From Scenedesmus sp. ARA3 (lineage: Eukaryota; Chlorophyta; Chlorophyceae; Sphaeropleales; Scenedesmaceae), in assembly GCA_004335835.1 (NCBI GenBank), contig RWJK01001973.1:303326-367325 (forward strand): a stretch of 64,000 bases of DNA, read 5' to 3'. A model generated the notes under the pieces. It saw nothing but the letters and a program-made list of their open reading frames with translations. It was not told the DNA's origin and ran no database searches. Below, piece after piece: positions 24,501 to 37,625 of this stretch (positions are counted from its first letter, which is position 1; each line of letters opens with the position of its first letter). Both the position numbers and the translations under genes were made by a program.

Positions 24501-24781
24501 GTTCCTGCAAGGCCCACCTGTGCCAAAGCATGCTCCTCATTAACTGTCAGGAAGCTGTGAACCTGTCCCTCGACTGACTTTAGCTGCTGCAGGTATGCCT
24601 GCGTGACCTCCACAGCTGACTGCTGCTTGGTGGCCACATTCTGTTGAATGCTCTTCAGTAGGGAGGCCTGAGCAGCACATACAGTTCGCATGCTGGATCC
24701 CCGTGCTGGTCTGAAAGGTGCATGAACTCGGCTACGTGATGAAGCTGACACAGTGCGCTGTGCCAGCTGCTGCGTCTGCAT
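21570..24781 (-). CDS. GATA: Glutamyl-tRNA(Gln) amidotransferase subunit A, organellar
   Basis: GatA is the amidase subunit of GatCAB, which converts Glu-tRNA(Gln) to Gln-tRNA(Gln) in plastids and mitochondria. Six exons: 24781-24518, 24057-23983, 23646-23467, 23259-22768, 22535-22275, 21932-21570, every junction in phase 0, giving 544 residues. The catalytic triad of amidase-signature enzymes is present at the expected spacing: Lys113 (GVPIAIKD), the cis-Ser at 188 ([14 protein letters not shown]) and nucleophile Ser212 ([14 protein letters not shown]). Further matches are [40 protein letters not shown] and [17 protein letters not shown]. The first about 38 residues ([20 protein letters not shown] onward) are Ser/Arg/Ala-rich without acids, like an organelle-targeting presequence. 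The start is the only ATG before this segment. It is divergently arranged with the octatricopeptide-like gene. Confidence 0.97.
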
Positions 24782-25244
24782 CGCGAAACTGGTGCTGTGT
24801 GCTGTTGCTGCAGTGCTGCTAGGAACTCATAACACAGCAGGTTGACTCCAGGCACGCGCAGCGTAAAACAAATGAGCATCTGCTTGAGATTGTGTGGCGG
24901 TGCTCTTGCAATCAATGTGCTTGCGAGCAGCCAAGTGTCAGAGTGTCGTTGTCACACTTGTCAGCCAGTGTACGGTGAGCTCTTCCTGGGCTTCAATGCG
25001 CTTATTGGCAAGGACCGTAATGTGGCTTTAGGAAGTATCGGTGTTGAGTGTCAAAGCTGTAGATGCTGCTGAGTACACGTGACCAGTCCACTGCTGTTGC
25101 TGCTGCCACTGATTGCAGATAGATGCATCATCCGATTCCTGATCACAGCCAGATCTCATAGTAGGAGTACAAGCTGTTGAATGCCTATTACATAGCTGGA
25201 AGTGGCTGGGCAGGCATCACCAGTATCTCCAGCCCAGCAGCAGC
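24782..25244. promoter_or_regulatory. Divergent promoter region GatA / OPR-like gene
   Basis: 463 bases separate the two start codons, so both promoters and 5' untranslated regions must share this space. No TATA element was assigned. Confidence 0.5.
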
Positions 25245-28200
25245 ATGCCCTGCATGCGCATGTATCAGCAGCATAGCTGCGCAGCAGCTGCAGGTGGCCA
25301 TGCTGCAGCACCGAGAGCCAGCTTACGCCTGCACACCGGAAGCACAAAACCCAGCAGCTATCATCTGGCAAGTGCAGCGCTGGCCTCACAACAGGGGCAG
25401 CGCGCATACAGTACCCTTGCACCGCGGCAGCAGCAACTGCAGCAGCTTGCAGGTAGCGCGCTGGTGGCAGCAGCCTCACTCAGCAATGCCGCTGCAGCAT
25501 GCACTCAGCGGCGCAGTACAGCAGTGGCAGCAGCTGGCTTTGTGAAGAGCCAGCAGTGGGCAACAGAGGACGGCTTCCAGCCTCGGCTGCTGACGACGCA
25601 CCTGATGCAGGCACAGCAGGTGGAGCAGCTGCAGCAGCTGTGGCAGCAGCACCGGTCAGACTTCAACGCCGTGCACTTCAGCGCCCTTATGCATCAGCTG
25701 TCCGTTTTGCATTGTGCAGCAGCAGCAGTCGAGCAGCCAGTGCAGGAGCAGCAACAGCAGCGGCAGCAGCAACACAAGCAACGGCAGCACATCAAGCCGG
25801 CACGATTACGACAGCAGCAAGTAAACAAGGCCGCAGCAGTCACACGAGAGGCAGCTGCCACTGTAGCTGATGTTGCTGCAGCATCTGTAGCTGAAAGCAG
25901 TGACAAGCAGTATGCAGAGCTAGAGGATGAGCTGCTGCATCTAGTCGAAGAGTTCAGCACAAACAATAGCACCAGTGACAGCCTAAGCAGCATACTAGAG
26001 CCACCCCAGCCGCAGCAGACACTGCCGCAGCAGCAGCAGCAGCTAGTGCGGCCGCAGCAGCTAGTGCGGCCGCAGCAGCCTAACACGCAGCAATGGGAGC
26101 AGCTCAAAGCACGTCAGCAGCAGCAGACAGCGCAGCAGCTGGCACACGCTGTGGCAAGCCACGCGCTGTCTCCAGGTGTCTGTGAGCAGCTAGATGGGCG
26201 AGCAGTTGTCATGATTAGCCACGCACTGGCCAAAGTCGGCCTGCAGGATCAGCAGCTGCTGTCACGCATTGTTTGGGCCACAGGCCCCGAGGGCGAGCTG
26301 CTGAACAGGCTTGATGCACAGCAGCTCTGCAACCTGATCTGGTCTGTGGCGGTGTGTGTAGACGCAGTAAACGGCGTGACTGCAGCATACATGGCGCAGG
26401 ACGTCACACCCGGCAGCAGCAGCAGCAGCAGCAGCCGGCCCAGCCCGCTGCAGCAGTATGAGCTGCCGCGGGCTTGGCTGGGTGTTGTCTCGCGCGCATT
26501 CCAGTACAAGATATCTGGCTACAGCAGCGCCGGGCTGACGATGGCGCTGTGGGGCCTGTGCAGGCTGCGGCTGGCGCCTGGGCGCTGGTTGAAAGCCTTT
26601 TTCGAGGCCAGCGGCAGCCAGCTGGGTCAGTTCAGCCGTCAGGAGCTGGCTGTGGTGGCATATGCGCTAGGAAAGATGCGAGCAGAGGTGAGCTGCAGCA
26701 ATTCGGGAACTACCTGTCGTATACAACAGCAGACGCAGGAAGAGTTTACCAACACAGTGGCAGGAACAAAACATCGACAGCTGTAACAGCAGCAGGAGGT
26801 TGACTGCTGCACCAGCAGCAACTGCCCTGACCTCTACCTGCCTTATCCGCATCACCAACATGCAATGCGCAGATTTCGCCGCAGTGGCTGTCTCAGTACC
26901 TGGCCGCCTCCACTGAGGGCCTCACGCAGCTCAGCAGCCAGGAGCTGTCCATGAGCCTGTGGGGGCTGGCCACATGCGGCGCAGCGCCACACAAGGCCTG
27001 GCTCATGGCCTGGTTCCTCAGCAGCAGGGCCAGCATGCAGCGCGCCTCAACGCAGGTGAGAGAGAGTGCGCATTGCGCGCTGCAGCACCTGCTGCTGCTG
27101 GTGGTGTGTTGGCAGCATGGGGACAGCTGCAGCTAGTGGAGTTGCAGCAACAGGTGGTGTTTTCAAGCTGCGAGGGTTGTCGTTACTGGGTGTGTGAGGT
27201 CCTTCAGCAGGCTGCAAGCAGGGTAGCACGGGCGGGTCCTGCTGAGGCGCAACATCTGTTCTGCTGTGTTTCTGCTTTCGCTGAGGATGCTGCAAAGCGC
27301 CATGCATCTGCTGTAACACATACAGACCGAGCTTGATGCAACCTGGTACACAGCTGGTATGCATGCACCACATGGCTGTTTGATTTTCAGAGTGTTGCTG
27401 CATGTCATCTGCATGCTCACCACCGCCGCAGGACCTGTCGCTGTGGCTGTACAGCCTGGCGCTGCTGCGGCTGACGCCCAGCCCGCTGTGGTGCACCAGC
27501 TACGTGGAGGCCAGCTTCGCGCCACTCACAGCACGCAGCACGCACCCGCAGGTGTGCGTTTTGTGGTGTGAAGTTGAAATGACCAGTTGACAGCAGGACA
27601 CTGGAATACAGCGGCGGCTTGCAAGGGCGGAACGCACTGCTGGGTTACCAACGGCACAGAAGTGGCTAGCTTCATTTACAGCCGACTAAACGCAGTGTGT
27701 GTTTGTGCAAGCGGTTGCTGCACTGGCATAAGCAAGGTAGTGAGATGAACTTCCGAAGTCAATGTGCTAATGCTGCTGCTGCTGCTGCTGTTGCTGCCTG
27801 CAGGAGCTGGTCAATGTCATGTGGGCCATCAGCTGCATGGAGTGGAGCCCGCCCATGCTGTACTGGCGCGGCCTGCTGGATGCGGCGCGGTCAAACTTTG
27901 GGCGCTTCAACGCGCAGGACCTGGCCAACTGCATCTCTGCAGGTGAGCAACGGGGTGTTGGGTGGTTTCCGCAGGACTCGGCATGCTGACAGAGCTGGCT
28001 GGTCAAAGTTGTTGCTAACCTGGTGCTTGTGACAGGCGGTGCTTGCGCCGGCATCACATGCACTTGCAGCTGTGCATGCACTTGCAGCTGTGCCACATTG
28101 CCACATTGCCACAAATGGCACTGGCAGGGCAGCTGTAGCCTTCCAAATTCGCTGCTACCATCTGTTTACCCACTCTGTGCCTGCCGGGGCTGTTGCTGCT

Positions 28201-28822
28201 GGCCTTGCCTGCAGCCACTGCCGTGGATGTGTCCAGCATAGAGCGGCCCTGGCTGGCCTCCTTCCTGCAAGCCTCTGAGCCCAAGCTGCCCAGCTTCTCA
28301 TCGCTGCAGCTGGCACACACGATTGCGGCACTGGCAGCAGTTGACAAGGCGCACGACTGGGCGGCCACCTGCATCCATGCAGCCTGGCAGGAGGCCTTCG
28401 TGCAGGCAGCTGCGCGCCAGCTAGGCAACCGCAGGTAGGCTGCATCACGTGTGACGACTCGTTTGTTCGCGTGAGGCAGGATCGGCGATGAATATGATAT
28501 CACCAGCCCGTCAACTTGATGAACTGTTGCGTTGAACTTCCTGTGTCGGTGGTGGTGAGCAACACGGGCTCCGGCTATGATGGTGCCCTCCAACTATGGT
28601 GCAACGAGTGGTACTGGCTTGCTGACAAGCCATGGGCCTCATACAATCGGACGCCGCGCTGTGCTGCCGTTCTTTCTGCCTCAGGTTCAAGTCCCGTGCG
28701 CTGGAGCTGGTGGTGCATGGCCTGCGACAGCTGCACTTCAGCAGCAGCCCGCAGCCGCAGCAGGAGTTCGTGCGGCGCGCTGAGGCGCTGCTGGAGCACA
28801 TGAAGCGCGCACAGCAGGACGG

Positions 28823-28868
<46 letters not shown>

Positions 28869-28919
28869 GAGCCTGGGCAGCCGACGCCGGCAGCTTGGTT
28901 GCCGCAGGAGGAAGAATGA
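25245..28919 (+). CDS. Octatricopeptide-repeat-like (OPR) protein, probably organellar
   Basis: Six exons: 25245-26687, 26873-27055, 27432-27551, 27804-27942, 28215-28434, 28685-28919; phases agree and the sum is 780 codons. The N terminus is Arg/Ser/Ala-rich with few acids, fitting a transit peptide, followed by a Gln/Ala-rich region. The second half has repeats of about 38 residues with a W-L-x-x-F start and a later LWGL/LA motif: LPRAWLGVVSRAFQYK...MALWGLCRL, APGRWLKAFFEASG...ELAVVAYALGKM, ISPQWLSQYLAAS...ELSMSLWGLATC, SPPMLYWRGLLDAAR, ERPWLASFLQASEPKLPS. These resemble the PPPEW-type OPR repeats of chlorophyte organelle RNA-binding proteins that stabilise, splice or activate translation of single transcripts. 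Introns fall near repeat borders, suggesting growth by exon duplication. A polyglutamine run is near the C terminus (28826-28865). The RNA target is unknown. Confidence 0.8.
28826..28866 (+). repeat. CAG microsatellite in coding sequence
   Basis: About 13 consecutive CAG codons at the end of the OPR-like gene, translated as polyglutamine. Confidence 0.85.
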
Positions 28920-30972
28920 TTGCGATGGGGTCATTGCTCAACAGCTGTGCTGCCGTCAATCATCAACAGCCTTCAGGAAGTGATGGCTTTCAGTGCTGGC
29001 TGTATGTACAGAGCACAGTGCACGCAAGAACTAGCCGCCGTGCGGCACTGTAACACCTTGTGTCGTTGCTGGCCTGACAGTGCATCTGGTTTCAATCGCC
29101 TCTGGCAGCGCAGCACCTCTAGCTCTGCTGAGCTGCAGCTGCCTTTTGCCCATGAGCCTTGTCTGGCCTCTCAGTGGGTGGGCCTGTGGCCCTGCTTCGG
29201 TACCTTGGTAAGACGAATGGGTACGGCGAGTTACACTGTGAGGAAACAGATAGCTGTTGCCTCACCAACCAAATGCTTCACCCGCCCTACAGAGGGCATA
29301 TATGCTAAATGGAAGGCTTGTCACAACGGTTGTGGGTGGTCAAGTGCGCCCTGCCAGGGCAGCAAACCAACTGGCAACTACAATTCACATCTGCCGGCAG
29401 GGCGACCTTTGATTAGTGATAAAACACAGCAGCCCCAACCACAACCAGCACACACACACACACACCGTAGGTCATTGCTATACCCAGCCAACACCAGAAG
29501 GGCAGCCACATGGCACGGTGTACAAAAGTACATACAAGAATCAGCGGTACATGTTTTATACAAGGAACTGACGCGCAGGTGCGCCAGTGCAGCTGCTGCA
29601 GCAGCTGCTGCAGCAGCTGCCCTCATCAACAGCAATCCCATGCCAGCCAATGCCAGCAGATATGCCGTCTCCACTACAGATGCCCACGCTCCCACTTCCA
29701 CTCACACAGGGCCATGGCTAGGCCGCCTGTTGACCTCGCTTTGGTCAGAAGGGGTGTGCAGTGCATGTAGACTGTATCAAAAGTAACCGGTATGCTCACG
29801 TCACGGATGCTATCCTGCACAACGCCGTGCTTGACGATATGACTCCACACACGACTGATATGCTTACAGGAGTGTGCGCTCCTGCTGCATGCACACACGA
29901 GGGCAGAATACACACAGGTGACATAAGACTTTGTGAGGCTGCCCTGCAGCCGTGGTCCAGCGTTGCCCATCAAGGGAGCAAGTCAGCCCTGCTGCCACCA
30001 ACCTCACAGCACACATCCTGCCAAAGCATAATCTGCAACTGGCACACACCTGACACCGCAACACAATACGACGCGTTACAGGTCAGGCGCGCAGGTGTCG
30101 GGTATGCAAGGAACCACCCCGCACACACAACACATGTCAGACACACCAGTCACTACTGCAGACATCAGTATGTGTAAGTCAACAAAGGTCATCAGTTATC
30201 GCACAAGTTCACAGTCAGCAGATGCTGCCTGCCTACTATAGCTTTGGACAAAAGGACCTAGTCCTGGTTGCAGTGTAACACGTGGCACTGCTCCCATGGC
30301 AACCACCTTGTCAGCTGTTGCTGCCTGTGAACAAAACTCCCCATACCACAGCCTAGCAAGCTGGCAACATCAGCAAGTGAACAGCTTGCTCGCTTCTACT
30401 CATGCTTCCAGTGCAAGGGCACGGAGCAGCACAAAGACCTGAAGGAACTAAATGCAGCCTATACCCAGTGGATGTTCAAATCATGTGGGCAGCGAAGGCG
30501 TGCAGCAGGCTTAGCATATACAGTGGCTGTGTCGGACAGCCGCCCAGCCTACTGCACGCTCCACAATACAACTCACATGCCACACGAGCTCGAATACGGT
30601 ACAACTGGCGTGAGCACACTACCACCACTGCAGGCTTTGCAGCAAGGCAGCTTGCTTACTGCCTCTGCGCACGCGCAGTGCGTCGAGCAGCACCCTTGTC
30701 TGCGCCACCCATCCACACACCAGTAAGCAGCCAACGCTGCCAAGCACCTCTGCCACATTCCAAAAACAGCAGCAGCGGCATGGCTGCAGGGGCACCACTC
30801 ATCCTTCGCCAGACAGCATCACAGCGCCATCCTGCAAGCCGCCACTGTGTGCCTGCTGCCCGCAGCCACGCCGCTGTGCTCCACTCGCCTCTCCTACGCT
30901 ACCACTGAATGAACGGCACGCACGCTCCACTCGGCTGTGCTATGCTTGCTGGCCACGCGGCAGCGCGCGGCC
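28920..30972. other. Convergent intergenic region with simple repeats
   Basis: Two kilobases between the 3' ends of the OPR-like gene and the E2 gene. It contains a CA run at about 29449-29465 and a self-complementary CAGCTG/CTGCAG-type repeat at about 29589-29620. A 288-codon open frame at 28920-29786 has no recognisable domain and a biased composition, so it is not called a gene. Confidence 0.4.
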
Positions 30973-32447
30973 TCATGCATCCTCCTCTTCGCTGGATGTG
31001 AGGAAGCCGTCATCGCTGTCCTCGGCCTGGCCGTCATCGTCCATCTTATCATCGCTGCCGTCATCGCTGGCCTTGCTGCTGCTGGCTGCAGAGCAGCCGG
31101 GCGTGGCGTAGCGCTTCACGTAGTCTGCAGATGCAACCAGGCAGCAGCCAGCACAGAGTGCACGTTTACAAGGGCAATCAGCTGTCATCCAGCTGTCATC
31201 CAGCATGGCACAATAATCGCGTTCATGATGCAAAACCAACGGTGTGGCCACAGCCACACCTCTGCTGCTGCTGGTTGACGGCCACCGCCACACCTCTGCC
31301 GTGTTTGCTTTCAATAGGTGTGACCATGTTATGAGCTGGAAAGATAACGTGTTCATCGTTTCCAACGCTGTTGCTCAAGCCCAGCATACAGCTGCTGCGC
31401 ATGCTCACCCTTCACTCGCGAGTTGTAGCTAGTTGGCTCGCGCATCAGCAGTGCTGCGGCATCCCCGTTCAATGGGTCTGTGGGGTTGGGGTACAGCAGC
31501 AGCTGAGGCAGGAACACCTCAAACACGTTGATCAGGTCTGCAGCACGCAGCGGACAAGGAAGCAAGGTCAAACACAGCTTTGCAAAATGCAAATAAAAAG
31601 CGCAACAGCAACATGCGCATGCAGATGCTCCCTCAGCCTGACTGCCTTAAGGAAGATGCAAGCAAATGGAGTGCAAGAAAGGCGCAGCGAGACTGCTGCA
31701 CACACTGCAACTGCACGTGCCTGCTGAGAGCAGCACAGTTGCCGACTCTGCTGATGCTACTCCTGCAGCTTCCAGCTCACCAAACATTGGGCTCCATGTC
31801 TGGTTGATCACGTCCAGGCACACAGATCCAGACCTGCACAACCCATGAGCAACGCAACTCTTCAGGCAACAGTAGGCATGAGTGCGCTGCCGGCCTGCTG
31901 TGCCGCTGCTGTCACAAGGCGCTGCAGCCGCAGCAACTATGTAAAATGACGATCTCAGCAGCAGCCCGTCACCACACTCATGTAACATCAGCACGGCTGC
32001 TCACCCTTCATCCACGTTGGGGTGGAAGATCTTGTTCACAAAGCCAATGGAGGGTGACTTGTAGGGGTATGCCTCTGGCAGTTCAACATGCAGCCTCCAA
32101 ACACCTCCCTCGTACGGGCCTGCAAGAGAAACAACGTCAGCACGGCTATAACGCCATGCAACATTGCTGCTGCTGGGAAGGGTGGTTTGCAGTCAAGCGA
32201 GCAACACCCTTGAGCACCCTGCACTCACTATCTTTGGGGCCGTTGAAATCAACGTAGAACTCGCTGATATTATCCTCCACAAGCTCCACCTTCCAATCGC
32301 TCATCATGCTGCAAGTCGAGCAAGTTGACAGAGCGTCCTCGTCAGTCAGGGTCGACCGACGCACATGCCGCCCCGCTGCATGCATGCACTGCCACAAACT
32401 TACAGTCGCATCACATCCTGCTGCCTCCTAGAGCCGGGGCTGCACAT
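30973..32447 (-). CDS. UBE2H: Ubiquitin-conjugating enzyme E2, UBE2H type
   Basis: Six exons: 32447-32404, 32308-32229, 32119-32005, 31833-31781, 31537-31409, 31124-30973; they sum to 191 codons (190 residues) with every phase consistent. The start [15 protein letters not shown] continues into [20 protein letters not shown]. The HPN motif is at residues 74-76 ([13 protein letters not shown]) and the catalytic cysteine is Cys85 ([16 protein letters not shown]). The pattern [20 protein letters not shown] and the following YVKRYATP are diagnostic of UBE2H (yeast Ubc8, plant UBC4-6), which passes ubiquitin to substrates with RING ligases. The C-terminal tail is strongly acidic ([20 protein letters not shown]), as in this subfamily. 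It is divergent from the ABC transporter gene. Confidence 0.97.
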
Positions 32448-32901
32448 GGCTGCTGCTGTTGGCTACTCGACAGGGCCAAGGAGCAGGACCTAGGGAATTG
32501 CAGCAATTCAACTAGCAGAGATGCCACTACAAGAGACTTTGACCAACAAAAAAACAGCCAACACGTCTCGCAACACCCTGGGAAAAGGCAAACGAAGCAG
32601 ACAGTGGAGATGCGGGGCAGACTGGCTACGTCTGGGAGCTGCAAGTCACAAAGCACCACTTTTACACCAAAAATAAGTGAATGACGTCCTTCGCACCTCT
32701 GCATTTGGGGTGCAGGAGAGGAAAGCTAAACACTGGCCTGGGGTTCGGCGAAAGACGAGCTTCCTCGTTTAAAATGTACAGTGCATGTTCATCTGGTCTC
32801 CTATATTTGTAGATCAATGCACGTCCGTGGTACGCCGAGTGGCGCTCTGCTGTCCTGGTGTACTGTCCTGTCGTCACACCACTCCTCCTACAAAAAAGAG
32901 G
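32448..32901. promoter_or_regulatory. Divergent promoter region UBE2H / ABCD
   Basis: About 450 bases between the two chosen start codons. An in-frame ATG at 32785 could extend the ABC protein, which would shorten this interval. Confidence 0.4.
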
Positions 32902-35900
32902 ATGCTGCAGCAGGGATCGCTGGCAAGGCATGCCACGAGACATCCCTGCTCGATATATGCAGCCGCTAGACGCAGCTCTGCAGGCACCAGCAGGCTGCAC
33001 AGCTTGCGCCAGGCAGGGCCACAGCGGCAGTACTTATTACCCCTCAGGAGGAGCCCCAGCACCACACGAACCCATGTAGCTACCCCTAGCACGGCCAGCG
33101 AGACCAAAAAAGATGAGATTGTGGGCCCCAGCACGGACATTTCTGTGATCTATGCAAGGCTGCAGCGGGTAAGCAGGCTGGGTGTGTTGATCGCGTCAGT
33201 TTTGTGTGGAGGCATGAGCAGTTGCAGTTGATGCCGAGAATGTAGTGCAGCCTGCATACTTGCACAGCATGCAGCTGTCACACCCCCACATCAATGCGCA
33301 CAAACCACGCCTCAACAACAAACACCCATCTCATTTGGCCCTGCGCAACGTCGTGCATCCACCTGCATGTTGGACAGTATCCATGCAGTACACTGCATGC
33401 TCAATCAACGCGTGCATTGCTGCATGTCGTCGTGTGTACAGCTGGTGCTGCCGTACTGGACGGAGGAGCCATCTGCCAGGTGGCGCCTGGCTGGTGTGGT
33501 GGGCCTCACACTGGCCACTACAGGCGTCAGGTGAGGCCCCAGCCTCCTGCACGCAGCTGCTGCTCAATGCATGTGCAAGCAAGCGGCAGCACAGTGTATC
33601 AGGCCAGCTGAGCATGCAGATGAGTTGAGTAAGTGGGCGGATGGTTGGCCAGTAGTTGATGTGGCTGCACGGGGCACCTGCTGGTATGGCAGTGGCCTGC
33701 TGTTTTGTCCAGAGATCAGTGCTGCTGGGGCAGCAGCTCTGCACCATTAGCAGCTGATGTGAGGCTGTGGCTGCATTGAGGTGTCGCAAGCAGATGCATT
33801 TGCTGCATGGCACCCCTGCCATGCTCGTCTCCCTCAGCAAAGCTGACTAGTTGTCGCAAACTGGGTCTGCATGTGCAGCTGCACATGCAGCACGCACCCC
33901 GAGGCTTGATACAGCAGCAGCAGCAGCAGCAATCATTGGACATGGCGCCGAGTTGCTGCTGTGTCTGCACACACCCCACCTGTGTGTGGTCCTGTTGCAG
34001 TGTGGTGTTCAGCTTCCTGGGGCGTGACTTCTACAACGCGCTGTCGGAGCGTGACGTGGAGGGGTTCAAGCTGATGATTGTCAAGTACCTCGCCGGTTTT
34101 GTGCTGGGCATCCCTGTCTTTGTGTACACAGACTACCTGCAGGTCAGCTGCTAGCCCAGCACTGCTTTGTTGCAGCGGTAGCCAGCTGGTGTGCGTTGAC
34201 TGCAAAGCAGCGCAGTTGTCGGGTGCAGTGCTGTGGACACCAGCGCAGTGCACGCAGTGCGGCAGTTGTGGGCCGCAGCTGCTGTGCTTGTGATGGCATC
34301 CCAGCATGCTTCATTACGTTGCAACCATGCAACAGCAGAGCTGCACTGGGGGAGCATGTTGTAGTGCGTGCATTTGCTTGCTTTGTTTGGCACAACATGC
34401 CTGTAGCTGCTTGCTGCTGTGAAGCTTGCATGCACAGCCTGGGGCGGGGGGCAGGGGCATCAGTGCACTATTGCAGAACCACAGCGGCTACACAGCCTGT
34501 GCAGTGCCCAGCCCACCAGCAGATCCCAGCCAGCAACGCAGCGCTGTGTTGGTGGAGCAGTGTGGTATGTGTGGCATGGTTGGGTTGGCGTGTGCTGTGA
34601 CGTCTGTTGTTATGTGGGAGTGTGAGCTGTGGATGAGTGAGGCGGTTATATGTCTTGTTGGTCATCTTTGGACCTCTTGTGGCGGGCGGTGTGCAGATCA
34701 AGCAAGGCTGTGACTTGGTCGCTGCACAGCCACAAGGGGCTGTGGTGTGTCGAGCACTGAACTCGTGTGCACTAGGGTACTCCTGGTGGCGGTGTTTTAG
34801 CACCTGTTTGCCCCGCCCTTCACAGATAGTTGGCTGCCACGCACAGCTGCTCTGTGTGCTGCTCAGAGCCACCCGGGTGAGTGGAACGCCTGCAGAGCCA
34901 GCCAACAACTGCAACTGCACGTACCGCCTATCGGCTGCTGCCCTTTTGTGTGCTTTGGAAGCTGAGCTGCAGCCCCGCTGCTGTTGCTGCTGCCTCACAG
35001 CGTGTGGTTCAACTTCCTAGGCCGCGACTTCTACAACTACCTCAGTGACAAGAACATAGACGCCTTCAACATGCAGCTGGTCAAGTACCTGGCAAGCTTT
35101 GGCGTGGGGATCCCAGTGTTTGTGTTCAAGGCTTACTACCAGGTGCGGCAAGGACTGAGAAAGTGGTGCCCGCCAGCATCGCCCTGCTCAGCTCCGGTTG
35201 CTTTGTAGAACACCTCCATGCAATGCTGATGAGGCCACAGTCAGGTGCGGCTGTCGAGGCATGTTGGTATGTGCTGCTTGATGCACCATCACCACTGGTA
35301 AGGAGGGAACGGTTGAAGTTCGATCCTGCATGCTGGCGTTGGGTTACGGCAAGTGGTTGTGACTGGCCCTTTCATACAGTGTGGGCTCTGAGGTTTTGTT
35401 GGTGTGGTGTCAATGGTTTGCGTGGACAGCTGACAGCTTTATTGTGCGGTGATGTGCATGTGTGGGGGTCTGACGCAGGTGAGCTGCCCAGCAGCCGCCC
35501 ACAGCACCAGCTGACAGGCCATCATGCTGCAGCACCCTACAGCTGGGGTCCGAGGAAGGGGGAAAACACACTATTACTGCAGCACGCATACTTCAATCTT
35601 CCATGATGCTCAGCACACTGCGTTGCTGCTGCCCCTGTTGTATGACTGCTGCTGCTGCTGTCGTGCAGCAACGGCTGGCGCTGGAGTGGCGTGAGTGGAT
35701 GACAGCACACCTGCTCAAGCAGTACTTTGCTGACAGGTCCTTCTACCAGCTGCAGGCAGGGGCCATCGTTGATAACCCTGATCAGCGTATTGCGTCTGAC
35801 GTCAGGTGGGGAGGGCTGTGCCTGGCTGGGCTAGGCTGGTCAAACGCTGCGCCTCTTTTGGCTCAAATGACCAGGCTGTGCTGCTGATGCGTATGCTAGT

Positions 35901-37590
35901 TGCAAGTCATCAGGCTACATGAGCGTCTGTACTGTCCTACATAGCTGCTACATGGGACCAAAGAACGCACCGTTTCCTGAATGCAATCGACTGCTGTGCC
36001 CAGCAAGTTGACCCTCTGCATGCCGTTGACGGTAATGCCTTTGGCTGTGATATGTAAAGATGGACAGTCTAGCATGAACAATGCTAATCTGCGCACCTGC
36101 AACTATTGCTTGGCCAGGAGACCCCCCGCCCAAGGTCCCCCAGCGCTCTAGTGGGCTGGTATGTGTTATGGTGGTGACGTGTCCCAATGGCTCACTGTCA
36201 TGCATGCCACGTCCACTGCATCTGCTGCTGTTCCTGCTGCTGCTTGCAGGCAGTTCACTGATGCTGCGCTGGGGCTATCCCTCACCATCCTCAACAGCCT
36301 CATCGACCTGGTGTCATTCAGCGGCATCCTGTACTCCATCTACCCGCCGCTGTTTGCTGCGCTGCTGGCCTACTCCATCGGTGGAACACTCGGATCCATC
36401 GCGCTGGGAAAGGTGCGCAGCTTCAGTGCAACCTGCAGCTCGCTGGTGCCTCAGCAAAAGAAGCGCGACCGTGTGTTTGTGAGGAAGGTGGCGACCTAAG
36501 TGGGCAATTGGTCTAGTTAGAAGTGCTCTCAAACACTGTGTGCCGCATTCTGCATGCTGCAAGGCTGGAAGGTCCACCAGGGTTTGCACTGGCCATGAGC
36601 CGGGTAAGCTTCCACGTCAGTGCACTGGCACGACTGGCCACGATGCAACTCAACTGGTGTTGTGCTGCTGCACACCTGCCACCGCTGCTGCTGCTGCTGC
36701 TGCTTCTGCTGCTCCTTAGTCGCTGGTGGGGCTCAACTTCAACCAGGAGGCTGTGGAGGCTGACATGCGCTACGGCCTGGTGCGCGTGAGGGAGAACGCG
36801 GAGAGCATCGCCTTCTATGGGGGCCAGAACAACGAGATGGCTGCGCTGATGCAGGTGCGCTGATGATGACATGGAGTGTGGCATTGAAACAACGCTGATG
36901 CTGTCAAGGAGTGGACACTGCAGACAGCGCTGGGGTGTGTACATTTGCTGAAAGGGACGGTCAGGAGGGCTAGCATGCGCAGTGTGCAATTAGGCTGCTG
37001 ATGATAACAGCAGGTTCCATAACCCTGGTTGGACATGCGTGCGGTGTGCGAGGCTTACAAGCATGTCCTGCAGAGGTATTGCACCTCCTCTCTTGCGTCC
37101 TTCAGCGTTGCGCCCCCTGAGCTGTGTGCTGTGCTCCCACCCTGCTATCCGCTTCAACTGCAACTCCTCAGCGGCTGCGTGCCGTGATGGCCAACTACGG
37201 CAAGCTGCTGATAGCCAGCAGGAACCTGGACTTCTTCACCTCCTTCTACAAGTTCCTCATCCAGCTGCTGCCAGCAGCGGTGGTGGCGCCGCTCTTCTTC
37301 GCAGGTGAGGGCTGGCATGGTTTGCTGAGCAACTGATGCGGCTGGTGTGGGAGCAGGCTGCTACTTTGGGGTTCCGCCAGCACCAAATGCAGCACTGTTG
37401 TCGTGCAAGTGCTATGCTGCATCATCGGGGCTGAGCTGTGCTGGGATGGCAGTAGCGAGCAGCAGTGATCCTCCTGTTCCAGTTTGGGCATCCGTACAGC
37501 CAGTGTGTTTTGGCAAGCTGCATCTGCATTACCTGGTGATGTTTATGTGCGTCCTTCTGCCTCCTCACATGCGTCCCTGCGCTCCTGGCG

Positions 37591-37625
<35 letters not shown>

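Noticed and set aside
28681..28700. tRNA B-box-like ggttcaagtcccg
   Set aside because: Lies in the last coding exon of the OPR-like gene in the correct frame; no cloverleaf seen.
28920..29786. 288-codon open frame downstream of the OPR-like gene
   Set aside because: No domain, no splice partners, and includes CA and CAGCTG simple repeats; probably chance openness in GC-rich DNA.
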